Below, piece after piece: positions 55,190-64,000 of a DNA stretch of 64,000 nucleotides. The stretch comes from Phaseolus vulgaris (lineage: Eukaryota; Streptophyta; Magnoliopsida; Fabales; Fabaceae). Under the pieces are notes generated by a model. The model saw only the letters and a list, made by a program, of their open reading frames with translations, was not told the DNA's origin and did not search any database. The translations under genes and the position numbers were made by a program. Where the stretch lies: contig NC_023759.2 in assembly GCF_000499845.2 (NCBI RefSeq), positions 22,625,069 to 22,689,068 of the forward strand. Reading direction: 5' to 3'. Each line of letters begins with the position of its first letter. Positions within the stretch are counted from its first letter, which is position 1.

Positions 55190-56690
55190 TGTTTAGAGGT
55201 TGTTTAAGAGTAGGCTTTTTGCTGAGTAACTCACCTCCTAACCACTGACCATGTGATAAGAGCAAACACAAAATTTCTTAAACTGTTTTTCACATGTTTT
55301 ACAAAAAACATGTTTACTGCATAAAAATAAATTTGTTCTTTTCTAAATAAACAGATTCTTTTTTTAAACTGATGCCTTAGCTAAGTCTTGTAAAAATTAG
55401 ATTTTGTGCATAAAGTATTTTGACTAAGTCTTCTACCTTTCAAAACGACTGTGTTTTAATAGTTAAGCTTTTTCTGTTATCGTTTTGAAAAATAAATCTA
55501 TTCATCTATAAATGAATAGATTCTTTTTAGTCTGGTGCAAAGCTTATCTTAAACGGTTTTTAGTTTTTGTCCCTGCACCAGAATGGTTGACTAAGTCTCC
55601 TCACATAACAGATTCTCTAACTGCTTTTGAAAATAAATCTGTTCATTTTATTTTCAATATGTTCTTTTTATAACAGCTTTAACTGTTTTTCAAAAATCTG
55701 TTATAAGTTGGTTTTCTATAAAAAGAAAACTTGTTTCTGCGTTTAAACAAGAATCATACATTTGAGAAAACAAGTTTTACATCAGAGAATTAGCATGTGT
55801 TCTTGAAAGATTTCAAAAATCAAAAGTGTGCTTGTTCTTGTTTGGTTCCAAAGCTTGGTGAGAGGTGCTACTACTGTTTAAGCGATCTGTTCTACTAGTT
55901 TAAGGCAGATTTCTGCATCCTCTATCAGGTGTATTCGTTTTACATTTCATTTCTTGTAAAAGTGTGGTTGTAAACTCTTCTTGATAGGGTTTCTTGAAGA
56001 GTGTGTATGCTGAAATATGGTTTTTCAGCAAGTGTACCAAAGTTCTTGTAGGGTTCAAGAACAGTGGTGTTTGTGGTTGTTTGAATTGTGATTTAGTGAA
56101 TTTCACCTTGGTTTAGGTGAAGACTGGATGTAGCTCAGTTGAGTGAACCAGTATAATTACCTTGTGTTCATTCTCCCTTAATCTCTGCACTCGAATTACT
56201 GCATATCTGTTAAAATGTCAAGAAATAAATCTGTTCAATAAAAAATAAACCTGTTCTTTCTGGGCTTATTTCATACTGTTCTTATTTTTTGGAAAAACTG
56301 TTTGATTCTGAAAAGAACATACATAATCTGTTAAAAGCCACTGGAACAGATTGATTGTGATAGGTTACTCAATTAATTGTCAAGCTATCAATTGAACCTT
56401 AATCACTTGCTTAAAATTGAAGGTTGCTGTTTTGTGATTCACTGGTTTTCTTTCTAATATCAGGGTGTGTGTGACTTGCAAATTAATCTGCATAATCTTG
56501 AGAATATTTTGGCTGATATAAACGTTTTTTTTAAACATTAACAGTGCCAAAATAAATCTGTTCATTTTCAAATAAATCGATTTATTTTTTGTATACTGTG
56601 ATAAATACTGATTCTGCGAGAAGTTTTTAAAAGGTCAATTCACCCCCCCTCCCCCCTCTTGAAACTTTGGCACTATTAAACCCAACAAAT
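55190..56690 (+). repeat. LTR-like fragment, possibly copia (SIRE-type)
   Basis: Multiple AAATAAATCTGTTCATTTT-like motifs, then a stretch GTGAACCAGTATAATTACC and an end TCAATTCACCCCCCCTCCC. Such tails are typical of large legume copia LTRs. No primer-binding site, partner LTR or target duplication was found, so this is a weak call. Confidence 0.3.
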
Positions 56691-56724
56691 AATACCATTA
56701 TTGTGGAATACTTTTATACTATAT

Positions 56725-57014
56725 TCAATCCTCTCCACTCATCACCCTTAAAAAATCAGACCAAACATTCCACGAATATGAAAATACATCAGTCAACCAT
56801 GGTTGATGGTGCCTCATTGTCAAAATGGTCAATCACCGGTTCTTCAGATGCTTCATCATTAGTAGCCAGTGTTTTAGAAACAGGATGTTTTAGATGTTTC
56901 AGACTCAGATAGATTATTGTTGGGCTGAGCATCAACACCAACAACTGGATCAACTTTAATATGAGGAGTCACCACCTGATCTCCTTTGAATATATCAACC
57001 ATCATGTCTAACAC
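56725..57014 (-). pseudogene. Unrecognised exon fragment, possibly Helitron-captured
   Basis: On the minus strand an acceptor-like TTTGTCTTCTAG is followed at 57014 by a frame beginning VLDMMVDIFKGDQVVTPHIK. It stops at 56874-56876 but continues open in the next frame (LATNDEASEEPVIDHFDNEA) to a TGA at 56725-56727, as if one base had been inserted near 56880. Composition is protein-like and acidic. I do not recognise the family. It lies about 1 kb inside the Helitron-type 5' end at 57959. Confidence 0.4.
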
Positions 57015-57959
57015 CTAGAAGACAAAAGATACTAATTAGGAACCAAGGTCCAATTGCCTTCTCTTCCATGTAATTTGCTAACTATCATAATTGAGAATCA
57101 GTAATATACTAAATATAAAATAAGATAATAATAATGATTTAATATGACAACAAAAGTGATTACAGATCTAACTGAGACATTCTCTCTAAACTCATCCAAA
57201 AAAACGTTAAATATAGAAATAATTGTCTTACCTTGCATACACTCAAACAAAACACATGAATAAGCAAACAATCAAATCGGTGTTACGTTAATAATCATTT
57301 TTCCAAATTAATGGGGGTAAAGATGAAGGAATATAGTAGAATGAGAAAAAGAAGAATAAAAGTGAAACCTGCTCCTGGAGGGTTCAAGCAAGCGAGGTCA
57401 GAATCGACCTGGTTGAGATTAGTGAAAGGGGTCGCGAAAGGTTGGGGAGAACAGTTGATTCTCCTTCACCTAGATCAGCTTCTCCATTTTCTACTTCTTC
57501 CACCTCCACTTGCTCTTCCAACAATTAAATAATCGAAATTATATAGGCTTCTTTTGTGCTTCTTTTACACTCTCGTAAGAGAGCATTGAAAAGAGTGGAG
57601 GTTGATGAAAAGACAATTGAAGTAGTGGATGAGACGGTTACTTTAGATTTTTTTAATAGTTGGTTATTGTAAATCGTTGTGTTTGGCCACTACTTACTCA
57701 CGTTTCCTAATATTTTCTCTCTCTCTCTCTCTCTCACTCTCATAATTTGAAGAGACACTCTCTCTTTAAGCAATTGATCTCAAAAATAAACCTTCTCTTT
57801 TAATTCAAAACTGTTCCTCCATTTATTCCAAATATTTTTAAAAAGAAGGAAATTATGCAATAACCAAAATAATAAAATAAAACTAAATATTAATTTAAGG
57901 ATAAAATAGGAAAAAATTGGAAATTTTTTTGAGAGCAGTTAAAGAGGTATAGGTATAGA
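57015..57959 (-). mobile_element. Helitron-type 5' terminal region
   Basis: Ends on the minus strand with TCTATACCTATACCTCTTTA at 57959, followed by T. The subterminal AATATTAATTTAAGGATAAA matches the ends at 53329 and 53620. A (TC)n run lies at 57715-57736. No convincing gene; the frame at 57311-57532 has no recognisable content. Confidence 0.45.
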
Positions 57960-58086
57960 TATTAATATCATTAATATTATTAATATTATTTATATTAATA
58001 ATATTAATATTATTATTTATATTATCCATATCATTAATATTATTAAAATAATTAATATTAATAATAATAATATTATTATTATCATC

Positions 58087-58905
58087 TGTACAGCCCTGGT
58101 AATCGGAAGTGATGACGTGGCACCAAGCTACAGTATAGGCATGTTGACGAGACGCCAGGTTGGCAGAAGGGAAGGAGGTCGGGGGGCTCGTGAAGTCGCC
58201 AGTTATTATGTTGGCGTGCTCCGATCTCCAGCACACCAGAACCGGCGGTCACCGGGTTAAAGATGAAGTCGCCAGATGTAAACTCAGGCGACCAACTGAT
58301 TAGAGATCGCCGGAGCAAGCACATCGCCGAAGATGAAGGTGGTGCAGATTATGAAGGCGGCCGGCGAGACCACAGGGAAGGTGTACGAAGGCACCCTAAC
58401 TCGCCAATCCCAGTAGAGATCGCGCTCCAAGTTAGCTATGCACTGGGCAGTACCATGCATAAGTAACTCAGCCAAAGGAGAGTCAGAAGCAGCACCCAAG
58501 TCAAGGAGGCTCCAGATGATGGCACGTGTACAGCTGGATGCGAGCCACGTGTCCAGGTCTGTAACTGCCAGGAGAGAGAAAGTGACCAGGTATTTAAGGG
58601 TTTCTCAACGAACTTTCAAGGTACGCACGTTCAGATTGTATTCTTTACGCTTGCGAGTTCTTGAGCATACTGTGAGAGAGAACATTGCACGGTTCCTTGA
58701 GAGTTCTTGAGTATTTGCTCTTGAAGTATTTGGTGGTTCAGTCACTGACTTGGGCGTTGGAGTGCGATCGGCCGCAGCGGCGCCGCTCTGTTCTTTTGCA
58801 GGTTCTTGAGGTGGATCGTGACGAAGGACGGAGGTTGAAGCGGTGCACACGTCGATCCAAGTTTGACGAGGCAAGTTCCAACGTTCTGGTCAACAGGCAG
58901 GATCA
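58087..58905 (+). mobile_element. Solo LTR, same family as 36573-37724
   Basis: Starts TGTACAGCCCTGGTAATCGG, ends GGTCAACAGGCAGGATCA, flanked by TCATC (58082-58086 and 58906-58910). Conserved block at about 58745-58804 with several differences from the consensus. Confidence 0.9.
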
Positions 58906-58910
58906 TCATC

Positions 58911-59154
58911 AATATTGTTATTATTATTAATTTTATAATGTTAATAATGTGTATATTTATTAGTTGTAATTATTATTTATAAATATTAGTTAAGATTTTA
59001 TAATTATTTTTATTATAATAATTTTTTTTAATATTACGTATATAATTATTATGATTAATATTTTTTATATTATTAAAACTATTAAGATTATTTATATTTA
59101 TAATATTCTTAATATTGTTAATAAAAATATTATATTAATAATTAATAATAATAT
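58911..59154. other. AT-rich (ATT)n-like DNA
   Basis: Continues the ATTAATATTATT-rich tract interrupted by the solo LTR; no features beyond low complexity. Confidence 0.5.
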
Positions 59155-59455
59155 TCAATTTACCTTTGGATATAGATTCATGGATAAAATTTGTGCATAA
59201 TGTCAAATTTACCCATGAATAGAGATTTGTAGTTGATAATTTGTAGGTAAAACTAATTTACTTACAGATTTAGATGTGTGGGTAATATTTTGTAGATAAT
59301 GTTAAATCTATTTAGGAATTCAGATTTGTGAGTAATATCCGTAGATAATACTGAATTTACCTACGAATTCAGATTCGTGAAAAATATCCAAAGGTAATAT
59401 TGAATTTACCTACAGATTCAAATTCATGGATAAAAATATGTTGGTAAATCTTATT
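59155..59455. repeat. Degenerate tandem repeats, about 55-60-bp unit
   Basis: About five copies sharing AATTTACCTACGAATTCAGA-like and GGATAATATTTGTAGATAAT-like segments. This resembles the subterminal repeats of CACTA elements, but no terminus was identified. Confidence 0.6.
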
Positions 59456-60089
59456 TTTTTTAGTATGAAATGAAAAGTTAAACATTAAACATATTTTTAA
59501 AATTTAAATCATATTACTAAAATAACTCAATTCAATTTTCACTATCATCTTCAACCTTAATCTAAACTAATTTATTTCGGACCCCCCATTGATTAAAGAT
59601 TATAACATTTTATATGGGTGTAAACCTCATGTTATAAACTGATTTTGTAAGATTGAATTAGACTTAAAGTTCACTTCTTAATATAGTACCTGAGTCATTT
59701 ATATTCTATCCTAACAAGAGTTTGTTAGACTTATTAGGTCACCCCCTATCAGACCGTTATCGGATTATCCATAAATATATAGTGTACCTGTGTAGGGGAA
59801 AGGAGGACCCAGGTAACACAATTTGGTGATGTGTTGGTGCTTGTTGGTTATCCTCTGAGTAACTTCGGCCTTCCTTCTTTCACTATTGGACTCAAGTAGT
59901 CGGGGGTGTTCTTTCAGAGTAAAAACGTAGCTTACAACTTTGTGGAGGTTTTATTTATAGTGCTAGTTATGGGATTTCTTCATGATGGGCTGAATATAAG
60001 TTATTAACTGATACATCGTGATCCCTGATTAATAGGGAGGTGTGTTGTTTAAGGAATATCTATAATGTCTTTTAGTTAATTAATATTTG
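59456..60089. other. Non-coding, repeat-like DNA
   Basis: No coding potential. The section 59577-59800 (ACCTCATGTTATAAACTGAT and nearby) has the look of a common legume dispersed repeat, but I cannot name it. Confidence 0.35.
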
Positions 60090-62225
60090 ACTGATTTTGC
60101 AAAGATGTTTTCCCAAAACAATTTCAAGAAAAACAAGGTTAGAAAATGGAACAAATATGGTGCTGTAATGGAAATTAAAAGACACTCAAATCACTTCAAG
60201 AAATAATACTTCCCTCAACCAATCTGCTATTGAGGTTTTGGTAACTCTCAAATGAAATATGTCAAAGCAAACCACTCTTTCACAAAGCCAAAACACCACA
60301 AAACTTAAAGAACAAGAAAAGACAATCAAGAAAAGGTGTAAACAAGAAAGACTATAGCAAAAGGTATACCAGATATATGACATACTCAAAGAATAGTGAA
60401 GAAAAGACAAGCAAGAAAAATAAGGTACTCAATTAAAGGATGACACCTAAAAGAAACCTAAAGAAAAGCACTAGAATAGATGAAGAAAACAAAAAACATA
60501 ACTACTGGAATTTTTTTGTAAATTGTGCGTGACTTTACAGATTTATCTGGAACTGTATAATGCAAAATGGAATCTGAAAATTAAACCACAGAAAGTTCAA
60601 GATCTTATCTCAACAATGGCACTGGAATTACACAAAAATATTGCGCCAATTAATTGGGATAAATTTTGTAAAATCACTGCCAGTTTACTGTATTTTTTGT
60701 GCCAGAATTACACACTGGACGTATTTCATTTATAATTTTTTTGTACTTGGAATTTTGATGTACTTCTTTTTTCTACTTTTTTATAACACTTTCAAGAACT
60801 CAAATCCAGAATTTCAGAAATTTTCAGTAATCACAGAAATTGCAATAAATCGAAGCAGTCAGCACATTTTCAAGAAAACAGAGGAAACCTAACTGGAATG
60901 AAAAACAGAATTAAGAACTTCAAAAGACATAATAGAATTGATGTTTCAAGAACTTGTATAGATCTAAAATGCAAGTAAGAACTCAAAACTAAAAAGAAAG
61001 CACCAAAGGATCAAGAAAACAAACACATAAAACTGCACTCAATTAAAAATCAAGAAACCAAAATTATCAACAAAAGGACTACATAGAATTGATAACATTT
61101 TTGGAGAAACATGACTTTGACAAAACTTATAGAGATTCAAAAATCAAAATGGCACAAACACAATGTAATAAGAACAAGAAAACAGCAAGAAATACCCTAA
61201 AACAGAAAGGTAAAGACAAGAATGTAAAGTTCTTGAATTAAAAGTGCCAAAACAATTCAAACATACACAAGAACACACCTAAGACTCATGATACCACATG
61301 ATATGATTCCAATAACATGATGGAGATATGATATGACATGTTATGGATTTAACAAGAGTTGGAATATGATTAGGCACTTTTTAAGAATTGGATCAATGTT
61401 CTTAAACATTCAAGAACTCACCAAAACACAAGTAACCAAGCCAAACTCACATAGAAACCCATTTTGAACAACAAACCCATGGATAGAAACTCAAGAATAC
61501 AACATATAACATTTATACCCATGGAGGACGTGACCAAAACAACAAGAACAACCAATTTGCATCGATTAAAATTGAATATAAGTGCAGCAAATGAAAGAGG
61601 ACATCATAAGGAAGAGATTGCACCAATTGAAAGTGCAAACAAACAAGTAGAACAAAAATGGGTAATTTGGAATGAAGGGAAAATGGACTTATGTGGATGA
61701 AGCTCTTGGAATGTGCACGCCACTTGAAGGATGGTTGGCTTCAAGATGAGTGTTGTTGCCGCCACTTGAGAGCCCAAGACTTCACTTAAGATAAGACTAG
61801 AAGAGAAGAAGACACAAGTATCTCTCACAAATGTACAAGAGAAGCTTACAAGAGAAGCTTGAAAGGTTGCCTTCTAACTCCTATTCTAGCGCCTAAAGGA
61901 GTGTGAAGAGACACCTTTCTAGATTTTTCCTAAAACTAGCGCCTAAAGTGCTATACAATGGAGGTGTCTTTAAGGTTTCCCTCTTTAGCACATCCTAAAG
62001 CTATTCTATATTATTTACAAATTTATACAAAAAAAACTATAAAGAGAGATATTAATTGAAGCCCATTCTTGAATGCTTGTAGTCTTCTTGTTGGCTTTAG
62101 GCTTGGTCCTCTCTTTATTTAATTCTTCTTTAATTTTTGAGAAGACTAGAAGGAAGAACTTTAAATGCTTGGGTGGATGGCCTCTTCCTCCATTAGTGAA
62201 ATCCTCTCTTACTTGATCTCCATCA
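60090..62225 (-). mobile_element. LTR retrotransposon part: 5' LTR (61299-62225) plus non-coding interior
   Basis: The LTR runs from TGATATGATTCC at 61299 to TTGATCTCCATCA at 62225 (927 bp) and matches the solo LTR at 9941-15637. Two bases to its left the minus strand reads TGGTATCATGAGTC, a variant of the Met-tRNA primer-binding site. The interior to the left (60090-61298) is AT-rich and codes for nothing recognisable, and the other LTR was not found. It truncates the RT of gypsy element 3 at 62226. Confidence 0.65.
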
Positions 62226-62640
62226 CGTTGGTGCGTGGCCCTTTCGTTCTTAAGGTCGAACAACATGACCTCGTAATGGAAGTTGTCCGAGTCGTTCATA
62301 AAGGCCCTCTTATCTCTGTCTCTCGTGTGCATCTAGATTTGATTGTATCCTGAGTATGCATCGAGGAAACTGAGAATATGGTGGTCTCTTGCACCATCAA
62401 CTAGTTGGTCAATGGTTGGCAAAGGATAGGAATCTTTGGGACACGCTTTATTAAGGTTAGTGTAATTCGCACACATCCGCCATTTGCCGCTAGATTTCTG
62501 AACCATGACTACGTTAGCCAACCATGAAGTGTAGTGTGTTGTTTTAATAAATCTGACTTTCATCAAATTTTCTATTTCTTGTTGGGTGACTTTGTGTCTT
62601 TCCTCCCCCAATTTTTGCTTTATCTGTGGACTGGTCATGC
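62226..62640 (-). pseudogene. Reverse transcriptase, 5' part, of gypsy element 3
   Basis: Minus strand. SGKWRMCANYTNLNKACPKD and ILSFLDAYSGYNQI mark RT blocks, continuing after a stop with FMNDSDNFHYEVMLFDLKNE and ending at the LTR edge 62226, before the YVDD block. Dead copy of a Tat relative. Confidence 0.85.
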
Positions 62641-63580
62641 TTCTATGTAAACAGACAAACGATGTGTGATGATTTCTAAACTCACGCCAGGCATGCCGAT
62701 GGTAGTCCAGGCAAAAAGGTCAATGTTATTCATTAAAGTTGCGCGAATGGTCTTGAAACCGTTCAACTTTAAAGACGTTCCAATGTACGTCTTAGGTTCA
62801 TATCGTATAGAGGTAATGGTTGAAGGTCCTCGCCTGCTTCCATTCGGGCATCGTCTAGTCGGGGGTCTAGGTCTACAAGTGTGACCATGTGTTTTCTTTA
62901 TTGTTCTTGGGAGTATTTCTCCGTTGATCGCTCCCGTCTTCACGGCGACCGACCGCGTGGCAGTGATCTGTTTAAACGTCTGATAGGTTCCACCTTCAAA
63001 CTTGCTACATAACATTCCAAAGCAGGTTTTTGGTCAACGTGAATTGTTGCAATGTCGCTGGTCGCAGATGTAAATTTCATCGCTAAGTGTGGGGTGGAGA
63101 CTATTGCTCCTAGACAGTTGATAGAGGGACATTTGAGTAGTATATTATATGAGGTGTTCTCATTGACCAATAGATACCTGAACTTAATGGTTTTGCTGAG
63201 ACATCCTTCGTCGCCGACCATAGTGTACAAATCAATATATCCCCTGGTGTCCTCTCGTTCGCCCGAAAACCCGACGATTTGCTTGTCATAGGGTTGAATT
63301 TCAGTTTTGGGGATTCGCATCTTTTGGAAAGTCTTCCAATATAGAATGTCCAGCGAGCTGCCCTAGTCGATCAACACTTTGGTAATTGCAAATTTATCTA
63401 TATTTATAGTGATTACCATAGGGTCATCTTGTGCTGGATTTATTGCGGTGAAGTCTTCATCCGTGAATATGATCGGGGGCATGCGTTGTTACGGTCGAAC
63501 TGGCGTAGAGTAGACCGACTGAATGGCTTTGAGGTGTTTCTTTCTTGTTGAGTTTGAACATCCGCCCCTTGCAAAGCCTC
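62641..63580 (-). pseudogene. Protease and linker of gypsy element 3
   Basis: Minus strand. The protease active-site region has a TAG (63363-63365) in place of the residue after LID, where element 2 has Gln, followed by GSSLDILYWKTFQKMRIPKT. Further on are NENTSYNILLKCPSINCLGA and the linker to RT (DLFAWTTIGMPGVSLEIITH). Frameshifts near 63010 and 62640. Confidence 0.8.
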
Positions 63581-64000
63581 CTGCTATATAATGGACATCT
63601 CTAGGAATGCCAAGTGATATAGAACCGACGATGCTGTTAATGACTTCCTGGACTTTGCGTCTGGTTCTATTATTTCTATCAGGACTCTCACTCCGTTGTC
63701 TGGTTCGTCTGACCGGGCTTTCACTTTGTCTACGTTGAGTGGGACGTGTACAGTCATCTTGGCGACGTGGGTTTTCTCGTCCGGTTCAGTCGTGATGTTC
63801 GTTAGGGTTTTTTTTTTATCTCTTTATGACGATCGACGGTATGTGGAGGAGTCGGTTTTGATGAATTGACGAAAGTGTCCCGCCTGGAGGAGTTCCTCTA
63901 TTTTTTCCTTTAATGCTTGGCACCCCTCGGTTGTGTGTCCATAATTACGGTGATATTGGCAACGTCTTGGAAGTGTCAGCGTTGCGCAGGGCCTGTGATT
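63581..64000 (-). pseudogene. Gag C-terminal part of gypsy element 3
   Basis: Minus strand. Near the edge a zinc-binding stretch CQYHRNYGHTTEGCQALKEK is visible, followed by an Arg/Ser-rich tail with frame breaks. The start lies beyond the window. Confidence 0.7.

Larger units (their letters stand above)
62226..64000 (-). mobile_element. Gypsy element 3 (Tat lineage), partial
   Basis: Minus strand; runs off the right edge with gag upstream. Contains the gag C-terminus, protease and the start of RT, in the same order and with similar motifs as element 2 but clearly diverged. It is cut at 62226 by the LTR 61299-62225; the rest of pol is not found on the far side, so a deletion accompanied or followed the insertion. 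Confidence 0.85.

Noticed and set aside
56120..56160. tRNA-like stretch (GTAGCTCAGTTGAGTGAACC)
   Set aside because: Resembles a D-arm by chance, but no acceptor stem or T-arm follows at tRNA spacing; it fits the tail of a copia-type LTR.
55900..56571. Small minus-strand open frames in the LTR-like fragment
   Set aside because: Chance frames in AT-rich sequence without conserved motifs.
57311..57532. 73-codon frame starting MGVKMKEYSRMRKRR
   Set aside because: No recognisable domain and low-complexity Leu/Pro tail; lies in Helitron-type DNA.

Overview
This is a stretch of plant nuclear genome, dicot and most likely a legume of the bean/soybean group. Spliced genes with GT-AG introns, a presenilin, a plant-type GDSL lipase, a plastid GrpE and the repeat families (Ty1/copia, Tat-lineage Ty3/gypsy, Helitron, MULE, hAT) all fit. 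The legume placement is an inference from repeat and protein resemblance. Only three cellular genes are supported, all near the left: the 5' part of a presenilin gene (1-337, minus), a complete five-exon GDSL esterase/lipase (1032-3112, minus) with a duplicated copy of its first exon upstream (5931-6186), and a complete three-exon plastid GrpE co-chaperone gene (19892-24064, plus). Almost everything else is mobile DNA, much of it nested.

Layout. 1-7340: presenilin, GDSL gene and a tandem segmental duplication of its 5' region. 7340-19670: a Helitron 3' end, then a truncated Tat-lineage gypsy element (LTR 7971-8717 plus an antisense ORF) whose antisense ORF was hit by a solo LTR (9941-15637), itself hit by an intact Ty1/copia element with identical LTRs (10177-14919); then Helitron sequence carrying two solo LTRs (17075-17825 and 18150-19327). 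19670-24600: GrpE gene, with a MITE in intron 1. 24600-28930: a MULE-related MITE, a decayed MULE with a FAR1/MULE transposase pseudogene, and a hAT-like MITE with a perfect 8-bp target duplication.

29187-44186: a complete 15.0-kb Tat-lineage gypsy element on the minus strand, flanked by the 5-bp duplication TGATC. In element order it has: 5' LTR (43217-44186), gag, protease, RT, two RNase H domains, integrase, a 105-bp tandem array and an 18-bp minisatellite, two copies of an antisense (plus-strand) spliced ORF, and 3' LTR (29187-30241). A solo LTR in the opposite orientation (36573-37724) interrupts the last integrase codons. 44192-64000: AT-rich DNA, Helitron sequence with a defective copia element (47573-52469; identical LTRs, broken coding region, nested solo LTR), three Helitron-type 5' termini, a possible captured exon (56725-57014), another solo LTR (58087-58905), an LTR with adjoining internal sequence (60090-62225), and the gag/protease/RT part of another Tat element (62226-64000, minus).

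The observations most worth following are: (i) a block of about 55 nt ending in a splice-acceptor-like TTTGCAG/GT, conserved in eight LTRs whose remaining sequence differs widely; (ii) the antisense ORF with a phase-1 intron at the same place in three copies; (iii) tandem arrays forming in the 3' region of the gypsy element; (iv) premature stops that mostly replace Gln codons (CAG to TAG), as expected from decay of CHG methylation; (v) a potentially active copia element whose LTR carries seven GATAT motifs at about 10-bp spacing; and (vi) a duplicated GDSL first exon with an intact donor in matching phase, upstream of the intact gene.
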